Notes: generated from the letters alone by a model not told the origin. A stretch of 44,345 nucleotides of DNA from JBKEDC01 sp047975205 (GCA_047975205.1 JBKEDC010000038.1:1-44345), one strand, 5' to 3'. Shown: positions 18,875-28,955, counted from the stretch's first letter. Translations and numbers: made by a program.

Positions 18875-21800
18875 TCACTTCAACGAAAAATACTCAGTTG
18901 GAGTCTTCCCATAAAACTCCTTGAAGCACCTTGTGAAATATGTAGGACTCGAGAATCCTGATTCGTATGCAGCTTCCGACACGTTGCACTTCCCGGTAGC
19001 AATCAGCTTCACGGCAATTTTCAATCTTGTAATTCTAATAAATTCAGTTGTAGAGCAATTCATTATTTTCTTTAGTTTCAAATGGAGTAACGATCTGCTA
19101 ATACCCATTTCTTGAGTGAGTAAAGTTACATCAAGTTTTGGATTAGTTATATTTTTACTTACAACATCATTCAGTTTCTCTATGAATGTCTTGTCGGTAC
19201 TAGAAAAACTTTCTTCAACAACCTTTATTTCGTTATCACTTTTGAGAACTCGATTTAATAAGCTTTGGCGAGTATTTATAATATTGTCAACGTTCTTTTT
19301 GAGAATATCCGGATAGAATGGTTTTTTGATATATACATCAGCTCCCGACAGCATTCCCTCTAATTTGCTTTCATCTCCGGCTTTTGATGTCAGCAGAATT
19401 ATTGGGATATGAGAAGTTTTGATATTTTCTTTGATTCTTTTCACCAATGTTATGCCATCCATTTTAGGCATCATGATATCACTGATAATTACATCAGGCG
19501 AAAATTTTTCATCTTCGAAAAGCTTCAAAGCTTCTTCACCATTATGAGCATCAATCACAGTATAGTCATCTTCAAATAAATCACGAAGTAGGTCTACTAT
19601 CTCGATGTTATCTTCAACTATCAGTAAAGTTCGTTTACTGATTAGTAGTTCAGTTTTATCAAAATGCGAAGCTTCCGCTTTATTGTCAAAGTTGTAATTT
19701 TTAGGTTCAGTTGCTATTTCATATTGCTTTGGGTTGCTAATCTCATCAGACTTATAAGCATTTTTGCTCGAAGGCAATAAAACATTAAAACAAGTGCCTT
19801 CTCCGATAGCGCTGTCTACACTAATCTCACCTTTGTGAAGTTCGATTAAGCTTCTTGTATATGCCAAACCAATTCCCGAACCGTTAATCATACTACTCTT
19901 ATCCACCTGATAAAAACGTTCGAATATTCTCTCGATGTTTTTTTGTTCTATTCCGATGCCGGTATCTATCACATCGATACTAAGTTTTTGATGTTTCTTC
20001 CCGGTTACATTCAATACTAACTTAATTTCGCCTTCTTCCGGAGTGTATTTGAATGCATTCGATAGAAGGTTGAATATTACCTTATCCACTTTTTCTGTAT
20101 CTACCCACACTTTGGTGTCATCCTCAGGCATGCTTATAATGAAAAGTATTCCCTTTTCTTCGGCAGCAGACCTAAATGAAGTTGTAATATCTTCTACCAA
20201 CTCTTGCAGAATGCATTCTCTCACAGCGAGATTCTCTTTTCCTTGTTCTAGCCTTCTGAATTCTAGCAGCTGATTTATCAGGCTGTACAACCTTTTCGAA
20301 TTTCTCTCTATCCCTCGCAATTGCTTTTTCATTTGTGGACTTAGGTTATTGTTATTTATCAGCTGGGTAAGCGGAGAAAATATAAGAGTAAGCGGAGTTT
20401 TTAGTTCATGAGATATATTTGTATAGAACTCTAGTTTCACTTTGTGTATCTTTTCGGCATGCACTTTTTCTTGATGCTCAAGTTTGGCTTCTGTTTTTGC
20501 CTGTTCAAGTTTTTTACCATATCTGAACACAAGCACAAATACCCCTACAATAATAAGGCAATATAGGATATAAGCCCAAGGAGTCAACCAAAATGGCGGA
20601 TTTATAACAATAACTATGCTTCTTTCTCCACTTACAGAGTTATCTTCGTTTAAAGCTCTAACTTTAAAAACATATTCACCATGACTGAGGTTGGTGTAGT
20701 TTGTGAAATTTTGCTCAGATGGTAGACTCCATGTATCATTATTCCCTTCTAATTTATACGAGTATCTGCAATAACCTTTTTTCGAATAACTGAGCGCAGA
20801 GTAGTTAATTGTAAATGCATTTTGTTTGTAGTTCAATTCCAACTTGTCAATCTTGTCTATAGATGTAGAAAGCACGCCATCTCTATTAGGGCTCACACTT
20901 CTATCAAACAGTTTGAACTCTGTAAAGACGATATTTCTAGTCTGTTCCTCATTCGGTTCTTGATATTTTCCCGAAAAGGATATCATTCCGTCATAGCCAC
21001 CAAAGTACATGTTATCCTTAGAATCTTTGTAGGATGCTCTGAAATTGAATTGACTAATTTGAACACCTGAACTCCTATCAAATAAGGTACTTTTGCCGGT
21101 ATTGTTATCTAGCATCACAAGACCTTTGCTTGTGCTCACCCAGTATTGATTATCATTTCCTTCTTCGATACTAAATACCCAACCTGCAGGGAATCCTTGA
21201 GATTGAGAATAGTGATAATATTTGTTCGATTCGGGCTTATACTCATACAAACCATCGTAGCAAGTGCCAATCCATATTTTCCCTTTCGAATCCGACTCTA
21301 CGATATTAATAGAGCGAAGGTTAGGTATCTCATCAAAAGGTATTATTGTATCAATGTCAGGATTATAAATAAAAACCTGATTTCTCGATGAAAACCATAT
21401 GTCTTCTCCTGTTTTGGTGATACTTTCAAACTGCAAATGACTAATCATTCTCGACTTTAGCTTATCAAATACTTTGGTCTTGATATTGTACACCACAATG
21501 CCTTCAGAGCCGGCAATAAATAGACTATCGCCGGCTTGTAGGAATTGATAATTAACATTAGATAGCTGTCCATTAGTGTTAGATGCATCAAAATGTTCGA
21601 ATCTATTGGTAATTGTATTTAAAACGCTGATGCCTCCGGTATATGTAGCTATCCATAGTTTTTTGCCAATTAATTTAAGATCATGAAGATTATTGTAAGA
21701 GATAGTATTTTCCTTACCGGGAGTGTACGAGTAGTTACTCACATCTCCCGTCTCCATGTTTATTTTATTCAACCCATTATCTTCCGAGCCAATCCACAAT

Positions 21801-22924
21801 ATGTTACCTTTTTCCTCTTCAAAGCAACTTACAACTCTACTTTTGAGTTGAAATTTACCTAAACCGGCATTCCATTTTCTAAAAAAACTCTTTTGTCCAC
21901 TACTGAAACTAAGTCCGCTGAAATATGTTCCGAGCCAAGTTCCACCTTCCGAATCACAAAAAATATCATATATTGGGTTGCTTTGTAATCCTTCGGGGTC
22001 ATTCAATCTACTCGTGTACACAGATATGGTTTTGTCCTCCATGTCAAATACACCCAACCCGCCTTCAGTTCCTATCCACACTCGTTTTTGTTTGTCTTCA
22101 TTCACACAATGAATAAAATTGTGAGGTATAGAATTGGATAAAGTTCCCTCAAAAAAGACTACCGATTTTTGTGTAGATATTTCAATTCTGGCGAGCCCGT
22201 AATCATTAGAAGTTATCCATGCATAGCCGTCGCTATCTATATATTTCAAATCAAAGGAATCAAAAGAAAGAAGTTTTGCAAGGTCTATTGTTACTAAGGT
22301 TTGGTCTTCTACAAAAAAAGCAACGCCTTTATTCGAAACAAAAGCCAAACAATTATTACTTTCTTCCACATCAATAAATTTCAAATTAGTTGGTATTTGA
22401 TATCTTCCAAGTTTATCCTCTAAACTTATTTGCTTGCCACTCTCAGCATCAAGATAAAACAACTGATTATTTTGACATACCCAATACCCATTGTCTACCG
22501 GGATTATATTGTTTGTAGGTCCAAGGTTAGAAAGTAAAGGATAAAAATAGAAGCTTTCTAGCTTAGTGTTGTAGTAATAAAATAGTCCGGAATTGGTCTG
22601 AGCAATCAATAACGAATCATTGAATACAAACAAACGGTTAAAGAATTCTTTGACGAATTTCATATCTTTATTATAGCAAGGAAACTCACGGAATTCATTG
22701 CCATCAAATCTTACCAAAGCATCGCGAGTAGCCACCCAAATAAATCCGTCGGCATCTTGAGCAGTACTTTTTACATATGGAGAAGGTAGCCCAAAGTCGG
22801 TAGAATAATGTATAAAGCTTATAGGTTCTTTATCTTTTGCAGAAGTAGCGAGGCTCAGAAAGCATATTATAAATGACAAGAATAACTGAACAACTACAAA
22901 AGATTTTTTATTTGACATCGACAT
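18875..22924 (-). CDS. Hybrid two-component sensor/regulator (HTCS) of the PUL
   Basis: A 1349-residue single-chain regulator. Signal/anchor segment at ~8-28; then two seven-bladed Reg_prop propellers at ~35-650 (repeats such as GYAWITSNDYGLARI, RVWIGTEGGLGVFD, KIWIGTCYDGLYEY); a Y_Y_Y domain at ~690-775; a transmembrane helix at ~783-801. The cytoplasmic part has HisKA with His839 (FYTNISHELKTPL), an HATPase with NLLSNAFKYT and GSGIGLAYTRS, a receiver with Asp1149 (ISDIMMPKMDG) and Lys1200-1201, and an AraC-type helix-turn-helix at ~1250-1349. All key residues are present, so it should be active. It would sense a periplasmic oligosaccharide and activate both PUL operons. It converges on the susC operon. 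Confidence 0.96.
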   Translation of the reverse strand: MSMSNKKSFVVVQLFLSFIICFLSLATSAKDKEPISFIHYSTDFGLPSPYVKSTAQDADGFIWVATRDALVRFDGNEFREFPCYNKDMKFVKEFFNRLFVFNDSLLIAQTNSGLFYYYNTKLESFYFYPLLSNLGPTNNIIPVDNGYWVCQNNQLFYLDAESGKQISLEDKLGRYQIPTNLKFIDVEESNNCLAFVSNKGVAFFVEDQTLVTIDLAKLLSFDSFDLKYIDSDGYAWITSNDYGLARIEISTQKSVVFFEGTLSNSIPHNFIHCVNEDKQKRVWIGTEGGLGVFDMEDKTISVYTSRLNDPEGLQSNPIYDIFCDSEGGTWLGTYFSGLSFSSGQKSFFRKWNAGLGKFQLKSRVVSCFEEEKGNILWIGSEDNGLNKINMETGDVSNYSYTPGKENTISYNNLHDLKLIGKKLWIATYTGGISVLNTITNRFEHFDASNTNGQLSNVNYQFLQAGDSLFIAGSEGIVVYNIKTKVFDKLKSRMISHLQFESITKTGEDIWFSSRNQVFIYNPDIDTIIPFDEIPNLRSINIVESDSKGKIWIGTCYDGLYEYKPESNKYYHYSQSQGFPAGWVFSIEEGNDNQYWVSTSKGLVMLDNNTGKSTLFDRSSGVQISQFNFRASYKDSKDNMYFGGYDGMISFSGKYQEPNEEQTRNIVFTEFKLFDRSVSPNRDGVLSTSIDKIDKLELNYKQNAFTINYSALSYSKKGYCRYSYKLEGNNDTWSLPSEQNFTNYTNLSHGEYVFKVRALNEDNSVSGERSIVIVINPPFWLTPWAYILYCLIIVGVFVLVFRYGKKLEQAKTEAKLEHQEKVHAEKIHKVKLEFYTNISHELKTPLTLIFSPLTQLINNNNLSPQMKKQLRGIERNSKRLYSLINQLLEFRRLEQGKENLAVRECILQELVEDITTSFRSAAEEKGILFIISMPEDDTKVWVDTEKVDKVIFNLLSNAFKYTPEEGEIKLVLNVTGKKHQKLSIDVIDTGIGIEQKNIERIFERFYQVDKSSMINGSGIGLAYTRSLIELHKGEISVDSAIGEGTCFNVLLPSSKNAYKSDEISNPKQYEIATEPKNYNFDNKAEASHFDKTELLISKRTLLIVEDNIEIVDLLRDLFEDDYTVIDAHNGEEALKLFEDEKFSPDVIISDIMMPKMDGITLVKRIKENIKTSHIPIILLTSKAGDESKLEGMLSGADVYIKKPFYPDILKKNVDNIINTRQSLLNRVLKSDNEIKVVEESFSSTDKTFIEKLNDVVSKNITNPKLDVTLLTQEMGISRSLLHLKLKKIMNCSTTEFIRITRLKIAVKLIATGKCNVSEAAYESGFSSPTYFTRCFKEFYGKTPTEYFSLK

Positions 22925-23182
22925 GTTTAATCTTATTATTTAGACCCGCAATATACAACAAAAGTAATTAGTACTCATAAAAATATCAGGTGAGATATTA
23001 GAATTATTGTCTCTAGTGTTGGAAAAAACCTGCAATTTCTTGCAGTAACTTTAGTTTCTAAAAATGTTATTACATTTTATTTGCTTGAATGTAGCTCACA
23101 GGGCTTTAATATTAATCGCCTATGGCGAAATCAAATTACAAAGTTGTTCAGTTTCGAAAAATAAATAGGGGTAGATAAATCT

Positions 23183-24759
23183 TTAACTTTTCACTTTCAC
23201 ATCAATCAGAACAAACCTCACCGCCGAATCCTCAAAATAATCAGGCAGACTTCTAATCACTGCTGAATTAAGAATAACAGCACCGCCCACTTCTAACCTA
23301 CATGGAGTTGGCATGCAGTTACCAACAATCAGTTTGATATCATCTTCGCTATGTTGTTTCTTAAATGAGCCGGGAATTACTTGTACAATAAACTCTCTAG
23401 ATTTTTGTTGCGATAGAGGGATGATAATCTCTGCACTCGAATAATCCCCCATTTGCTTAAACGTGCAAAGTTCTTCGGGTATTCTTTCGTGATAAGTAAC
23501 CTTCATAACTCCATATTCTCCTAGCAACTGTTCTAGTACTCGTTTGGTGAAAGGACTTTCAAGCAGCATATCTAGGTAGGTGTTTTCGCTTAGGTTGATA
23601 ATTGTTGGCTTGTCGGGATTATCATTGTCATGAAGGTTCTTGTGTATATCCTGACCAAATTTCCCTATTTTTTTCTTTGGATAAAATCTGCTAACAGCAC
23701 AAAAGCCACTTTTCTGGAATTTTGTTTTTAGCGAGGCTATTCCTCTCTCAGAAATAGAAGCATTGTATGATTCGCTTGCTATTTCTAGTCGGTTTTGTAT
23801 GTTAGACCGCAACTTGTCGGGAGATATAACAGTAATACCATCTCCCAAACCAAGAATCTCTTTTTCAAGTTCGAAGTTGTGTTGTACTTTCAATGAAATC
23901 GTAATTCCATAGCTGTTCTTGTCAATCAGCTTTTGCGATGGATGGAAAGGCTTAGTCATAACATATGGAGCATGTTTATGAGCCACAAACAAAACGACAT
24001 CCTTTGCTTTCTGTTCATGATTTACCGTAACACCAATGACATCCTTAAAATATTCATCAGCATCAAAGTTGAGGCTGTCGGTGAAGAACTTCTCTGTAGG
24101 TTTTGTATCTATAATCCTATCGATAGCTAGGTTTAACATCGGGTAATCATTATTCTTTGAACCGATAAGAAACCAACGATTGCAAAACTCTTTCAGCAAG
24201 CAAGGATAAAAATCAAAACTATTTGCTTGCCTAGCTTTGAATTATTGGTAGGCTATATTAATGACATTCTTTTTGAAGATTGCCTGATACAGATTCTCAA
24301 GGAATTCGATACCTTTCAAATCTTCATTCTTCTCAAAATCAATAACCGGCTTGCGATTTACCTTTTGCGAGTAAACATGGTCTTCCAGCTTCTGCACCAT
24401 CGAATCTAAATCCTTGAAATGCGAAAAGCCTTTGAATTGCTTTAAGAAATCTACAGTTTCACTCAGTTTGTCAAGGTCGCCTTCCGACAAAGGGATATTC
24501 ATGATACTATAGTCGGGGCCTTCATAGCTATAATACTTTCTGTCGGTAACCACAATCGGGGCGTTATACCCAAGTTTATCGCTGCGCATCATTTGGATAT
24601 CCATTTGCACAGTGCGCCGACTCACACCTTTGTCGATACCTTCATATTCATATAGAGCATCCGAGCAAGCGTCGATTAAATTGTCAAGAGTCCATTTGCG
24701 ATACTTGTTTTGTAGACGAATATCTATTATCGTATAAGAGCATTTTTATTTACAGACAT
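23183..24759 (-). pseudogene. WYL-domain transcriptional regulator, frameshifted and with a premature stop
   Basis: The pieces join into a ~520-codon WYL-type regulator. The N-terminus MSVNKNALIR (ATG at 24757-24759) is cut by a frameshift at about 24728. The next frame resumes with IDIRLQNKYRKWTLDNLIDA, DALYEYEGIDKGVSRRTVQ (winged helix) and DIQMMRSDKLGYNAPI. A TAA at 24240-24242 interrupts INIAYQ-x-FKARQANSF, inside the WYL domain, after which LLKEFCNRWFLIG continues in the same frame. Three pieces with two lesions indicate loss of function. WYL regulators often control nucleic-acid repair or defence genes; this one is divergent from rtcB, which is also broken. Short products from internal starts cannot be excluded. 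Confidence 0.88.
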
Positions 24760-24932
24760 TGCAAAGGTTTAGATAAAAATTTCAATGAGAATATAAATTT
24801 ATTCCCACTACGCAAAAAGATTGCGCAATAGGTATGAATCTTTGCATTGTAAATAAAGCAAACAAGCGAAGCCAAACCACTAAACAGCGAAGCGTATCAA
24901 CAACTCAACGCATAAGCAAAAAACAAAACAAT
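24760..24932. promoter_or_regulatory. Divergent promoter region of the WYL/rtcB pair
   Basis: CTTTG-containing boxes face both ways: AATCTTTG at 24837-24844 toward rtcB, and on the minus strand AACCTTTG next to the WYL start. Each differs by one base from TAnnTTTG. The box toward rtcB overlaps the ATG at 24834, so that ATG is not the rtcB start. Confidence 0.4.
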
Positions 24933-25625
24933 ATGAAACAAGTAGTATCAGAAGGATGTAATGTCCCAACCAGAATTTGGTTAGAAGACCTAGAGTCAAA
25001 TGCATTATCACAAGCGAGAAATTTATCAAACTTACCATTTGTCTTCAAGCACGTAGCATTAATGCCCGACTGCCATTCGGGATATGGCATGCCTATCGGA
25101 GGAGTGTTGGCAACAAAAGGAGTGGTAATTCCGAATACTGTAGGAGTTGATATCGGTTGCAGAATGTGTGCTGTTAAAACATCATTGACAGAAACCGACA
25201 TCGACACAATCAAAAAGATAATGTCGGGAATCAGGAAGTTAGTACCACTTGGATTCGACCATCAAAAACAACGTCAAGATGAAGCATTGATGCCGTCGAT
25301 GCCGGAAGAAGTTCCTGAGAATGCAGTCGTGCGACATCAATATACAGCAGCGTTGAAACAAATCGGAACACTCGGAGGAGGTAATCACTTTATCGAGATT
25401 CAGAAAGGTTCTGATGGTCATGTGTGGATAATAATTCATTCGGGAAGTAGGAATTTAGGGTATAAAGTTGCTGAGCATTATAACAGGATCACTCAAAAGC
25501 TGAATGAACTTTGGTTCTCTACAATAGATAAGAAATAAGATTTAGCATTTTTGCCAATCGAAACCCAAGAAGCAAAAGATTACCTTGCCGAAATGCAATA
25601 TTGTGTTGATTTTGCTTTCGCGAAT
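24933..25625 (+). pseudogene. rtcB: RtcB RNA ligase, interrupted and missing its C-terminal half
   Basis: From the ATG at 24933 (MKQVVSEGCNVPTRIW) the frame encodes the RtcB core: MPDCHSGYGMPIGGVLA, GVDIGCRM (metal-binding Cys), GGGNHFIE and HSGSRNLGYKVAEH. A TAA at 25536-25538 interrupts it after WFSTIDKK. Homology then continues in the same frame (DLAFLPIETQEAKDYLAEMQ to FAFAN) until ~25625 and stops abruptly. The missing part would contain the His that becomes guanylylated, so the ligase cannot be active. RtcB joins 2',3'-cyclic-phosphate or 3'-phosphate to 5'-OH RNA ends in RNA repair. A hairpin sits exactly at the break. Confidence 0.9.
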
Positions 25626-25627
25626 AG

Positions 25628-25677
25628 TAACACAGGGGGAATGAAATGTACGACTCCATCAAAATCCCCCTGTGTTA
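25628..25677. repeat. 13-bp inverted repeat at the rtcB breakpoint
   Basis: TAACACAGGGGGA at 25628-25640 pairs perfectly with 25665-25677 around 24 bases. It begins within three bases of where RtcB similarity ends, so it may be the scar of an insertion or deletion, or a terminator brought up by the deletion. Confidence 0.65.
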
Positions 25678-25689
25678 TCCCACTCTAAT

Positions 25690-26107
25690 TGATGTTGTAT
25701 CTTATCTTCATTTTACATCAAACCACAACATTTTACATCTTATCACAATAAGGCTATATACCGAAGGTTAAAAGACCTATACTCCCGCCTCGGGGGGAGT
25801 TTTTATTTTATAAACTTCATATTTTGTAATACCTGACATCCATATATCTCTCGCTTAATGCTGCACAAGTTAGGAATTGTATTTGTAAAATCAAATAAAA
25901 TCAACATAAGTTAATTAGACTCCAACTACTGCCATTAGAAGTTTAACTTACTTCTTTTTAAATCCATTTTTTAGCTATTATAAAGATAGAATATCAGCTC
26001 TTTACACCGGAGATAAAGTTCCCTTTATTTTTAAAATCACTTTAACGAAATTTTCATTCTCAGACTAGAATAATTATCTAATTTCGTCGCACTTTTTAAA
26101 TATAATA
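25690..26107. other. 418-base gap before the DMT transporter
   Basis: AT-rich with no credible gene. ATTTTACATC occurs twice at about 25708-25740. A strong rightward terminator lies at 25781-25811. The TAATTTCG just upstream of the DMT start (~26078-26085) is one base off a TAnnTTTG promoter box. Confidence 0.4.
25781..25811 (+). terminator. Rho-independent terminator
   Basis: ACTCCC pairs with GGGAGT across a GC-rich loop (25781-25800) followed by TTTTTATTTTA. It reads rightward, in position to end transcription from the rtcB region. Confidence 0.75.
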
Positions 26108-27037
26108 ATGGACACAACTAAAGTAAAGGGTGTTTTGTGTGGCATACTTGCCGCCATTACATATGGAAGTAATCCGCTAGGTGCTTTAAACCTGTATGCT
26201 GCCGGTATCAATCCGGACTCTGTATTGTTCTATAGATATGGTTTGTCGGTTGCCATATTAGGAATTATCATGCTGATCCGAAAGACTTCGTTTCGCATTC
26301 AAAGAAAGGAACTGATTCCCGTTTCCGTATTAGGCATCATCTTTGCCATATCCTCTTTAACGCTTTTCATGAGCTTTAAATACATGGATGCCGGTATTGC
26401 TTCTACTATTCTTTTTATCTACCCGATAATTGTGAGTGCCATTATGACTTTCTTCTTCAAGGAAAAATTAACACTTACCATTATCATATCAACTGCTTTA
26501 GCTTTAAGCGGGGTCGCATTATTATATCACCCACAAGGAGGTAAACCTTTAAATACGGTTGGAGTGCTACTAGTCGTATTTTCATCCATATCATATGCTA
26601 CCTATATTGTCATGATGAACAAATCAGATATCAAGTTATCGCCTATCAAAATGACTTTCTACACCATGATATTCGGAACATTGACTATAGCCATACATGC
26701 GCTATCTAGTCCGAGTATTCGTATTCAACCACTCACTTCTTGGAGTATGTGGGGATGGGCAAGCATGTTGGCCGTGTTCCCTACCGTAATATCGCTAGTA
26801 CTAACAGTGGTGGCTGTGAAAGAAATAGGTTCTACAAACACGGCTATCATGGGGGCTTTAGAACCGGTAACAGCTTTATCTATTGGCATTACTATATTTC
26901 ATGAAGCTTTCAGCATTCGGTTAGCTTGGGGCATTGTAATGATACTTTCGGCAGTCACACTTGTTATTATAAGCAAACCGGTGGGTCGCAAAATCAAACA
27001 ACAACGGATGATGCGTAAAAAAGAAAGTAGGTTTTAA
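26108..27037 (+). CDS. EamA/DMT-family transporter
   Basis: A 309-residue polytopic protein with about ten hydrophobic helices in two homologous halves, the EamA layout. It begins GVLCGILAAITYGSNPLGAL and has the second-half repeat GVLLVVFSSISYATYIVMMN. The late block NTAIMGALEPVTALSIGITIFHE is typical of the drug/metabolite exporter superfamily. The basic C-terminus (~294-309) is cytoplasmic. Substrate unknown. It stands alone: a promoter gap upstream and a perfect terminator shared with the convergent apbE downstream. Confidence 0.9.
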   Translation: MDTTKVKGVLCGILAAITYGSNPLGALNLYAAGINPDSVLFYRYGLSVAILGIIMLIRKTSFRIQRKELIPVSVLGIIFAISSLTLFMSFKYMDAGIASTILFIYPIIVSAIMTFFFKEKLTLTIIISTALALSGVALLYHPQGGKPLNTVGVLLVVFSSISYATYIVMMNKSDIKLSPIKMTFYTMIFGTLTIAIHALSSPSIRIQPLTSWSMWGWASMLAVFPTVISLVLTVVAVKEIGSTNTAIMGALEPVTALSIGITIFHEAFSIRLAWGIVMILSAVTLVIISKPVGRKIKQQRMMRKKESRF

Positions 27038-27054
27038 GCGAATCCTATTGCAGC

Positions 27055-27103
27055 ATGAAACACAACACCCAAACTCCGATAGAGTTTGGGTGTTGTGTTT
27101 CAT
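27055..27103. terminator. Perfect 22-bp bidirectional terminator
   Basis: Arms 27055-27076 and 27082-27103 pair without mismatch around five bases. It lies between the convergent DMT and ApbE genes and can end both transcripts. Confidence 0.85.
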
Positions 27104-27121
27104 ATATTCTATATCTTTTAA

Positions 27122-28117
27122 CTAATCGCTTAGATATTGCTGAAAACCATCAGTATAATAAACAGCATAACCTTGCTTATCGGAATGATAGATAAAATAG
27201 GCTTCTACCCCATCTAACAAATCAATAAAATCAATTGATTTTTCTAAACCCATCACCATGCAAGCCGTTGCTGCGGCATCAGACTCGGCACACGTGTTAG
27301 CTAAAATTGTTGCACTGAGCAAGCTATGTTGCACTGGACAACCTTTTCTCGGATCGATAGTGTGTGCGTAACGTTTACCGTCTTGCACGTAAAAATTACG
27401 ATAGTTACCCGACGTTGCCAGTGACTTATCGGTAATGTTTAATATCTCTTGAACAGCATGATCGTCTAAATTCTGCTCGATGGGTTTACTAATACCCACA
27501 CGCCATCTTTTTCCCGAAGGGTTTACACCTTTAGCTCTCACCTCGCCACCTATGTCCACCAAATAATTTGCACAACCTTTTAATGCTAAATATTCACCCA
27601 CTTTATCTACGGCGTAGCCTTTAGCTATCGAACTGAAATCAAGCTTCACTCGAGGATCTTTCTTTACAATAGTATCTTTCATTAAAGCTATCTTTTCAAA
27701 TCCTACAAACTGCATTATAGAATCTATGCGTGCTTTTGAATGTTTTGTACTTCCTTTTTCAAAACCAAATCCCCATTCGTTCACCAGTGGACCTACCGTA
27801 ACATCATAAGCCCCACTTGTCAAAACAGAAAAGCGTTTGGCTTCCAAATATACTCTTCTGAAATCTTCATCAATAGCCGTATGTTCATTGCGATTGATTT
27901 TCGACACAATCGATGCTTTATCGAAAGGAGAAAGCGATTTGTTTATGCAGTTTAGCACCGAATCGATGCCCGATTGTAAGTTTTCCTGATTCGGACTTTC
28001 ATAAGTAATATTGCTTATTGTGCTAAATACTGTAAAAGTCGATTTGATATATTTGTTTTGGCAAGATGCAAACAAAAATACAACTGCAAGTAACAAAACA
28101 TGGATAATATTTTTCAT
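27122..28117 (-). CDS. apbE: ApbE FAD:protein FMN transferase, lipoprotein
   Basis: A 331-residue lipoprotein (FLFASC, Cys19). It shows the ApbE pattern: SPFDKASIVSKINRN, DVTVGPLVNEWGFGF, LDFSSIAKGYAVDKV, YLVDIGGEVRAKG, AHTIDPRKGCPV and AESDAAATACMVMG; the last carries the Mg-binding Asp/Thr-type residues. The enzyme moves FMN from FAD onto Thr of partners such as the NQR/RNF subunits at the outer face of the inner membrane. No such partner is in this window. It lies 72 bases after gcvH, separated by a hairpin. Confidence 0.93.
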   Translation of the reverse strand: MKNIIHVLLLAVVFLFASCQNKYIKSTFTVFSTISNITYESPNQENLQSGIDSVLNCINKSLSPFDKASIVSKINRNEHTAIDEDFRRVYLEAKRFSVLTSGAYDVTVGPLVNEWGFGFEKGSTKHSKARIDSIMQFVGFEKIALMKDTIVKKDPRVKLDFSSIAKGYAVDKVGEYLALKGCANYLVDIGGEVRAKGVNPSGKRWRVGISKPIEQNLDDHAVQEILNITDKSLATSGNYRNFYVQDGKRYAHTIDPRKGCPVQHSLLSATILANTCAESDAAATACMVMGLEKSIDFIDLLDGVEAYFIYHSDKQGYAVYYTDGFQQYLSD

Positions 28118-28140
28118 GACATGTAGGGATTTGAGAAACC

Positions 28141-28168
28141 AAAAGCCTAGAATTTCTTCTAAGCTTTT
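28141..28168 (-). terminator. Hairpin after gcvH
   Basis: Arms 28141-28152 and 28157-28168 pair over 12 positions with one mismatch around TTTC. On the minus strand the stem follows the gcvH stop and ends in a short T-run, so it likely ends or attenuates the gcvH transcript before apbE. Confidence 0.6.
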
Positions 28169-28189
28169 AATGTGTATACACTCCTTGTG

Positions 28190-28570
28190 TTAGGCTTCAA
28201 GCATAGCTCTGTATGCTGCTGCATCTAATAGGCTATCTAGTTCTGAGACATCAGAAATTTTGATCTTAATTACCCATCCTGCTCCGTAAGCATCTTTATT
28301 GATTAACTCCGGCTCATCTTCTAAAGCCGCATTAAACTCGATAACTTCGCCAGATATTGGCATAAACAAATCAGATACTGTTTTTACAGCCTCTACCGTG
28401 CCAAAAGATTCAGCCACATCAAGCTTCTCGCCTTCTGTTTCTACTTCAACAAACACGATATCGCCTAACTCTCCTTGAGCAAAATCAGTAATACCTACTG
28501 TAGCTACATCACCTTCAACCTTAATCCACTCGTGGTCTTTAGTGTACTTCAAATTTTCCGGAAAACTCAT
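28190..28570 (-). CDS. gcvH: Glycine cleavage system H protein
   Basis: A 126-residue lipoyl carrier of normal length. ESFGTVEAVKTVSDLF places the lipoylated Lys at 63; the first strand reads KYTKDHEWIKVEG and the C-terminal block GAGWVIKIKISD. It shuttles the aminomethyl group between the P, T and L proteins of glycine cleavage. The other gcv genes are not adjacent, as is common in Bacteroidota. Confidence 0.96.
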   Translation of the reverse strand: MSFPENLKYTKDHEWIKVEGDVATVGITDFAQGELGDIVFVEVETEGEKLDVAESFGTVEAVKTVSDLFMPISGEVIEFNAALEDEPELINKDAYGAGWVIKIKISDVSELDSLLDAAAYRAMLEA

Positions 28571-28955
28571 AAACTTATTCTATAATGTTTTTAATACTAT
28601 TACAAAAAAACTTACAAACCTAAAGAAACGAGATAGCACACATATGTAATATATAGCCTTCTCGTGTTCAACGGACTAAAGTACAATATTCATTCATTAT
28701 ACAAAACAATTGTTCTTAAAAATTGGCTCACTAAACATATTTTAAATTAAACGAGTGCAAAACGCATCTTGTTTATGCGGAAGAATGCTATAGATTAATT
28801 GTTTATTCCTTTTTCTACTTCTCTACAAAGGTGGGCTTCGTAGAGCGAAAAAACGAAAATAAGTTAAGCTATCACCTCCGAATAACACTAATATGGAATT
28901 TATTTACATCGCATTTCTAAAAATAGTATTATTGCAGTAAAATATACATAATGTT
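28571..28955. other. 385-base divergent gap between gcvH and tsaE
   Basis: AT-rich, no gene. It must carry promoters for both genes, but no clear TAnnTTTG box was found. A short inverted repeat CTCTAC/GTAGAG lies at 28821-28845. Confidence 0.4.

Noticed and set aside
24834..24932. Upstream ATG at 24834 as the rtcB start
   Set aside because: It adds 33 residues unlike RtcB and overlaps a promoter-like CTTTG box; MKQVVSEGCNVP at 24933 is the family start.
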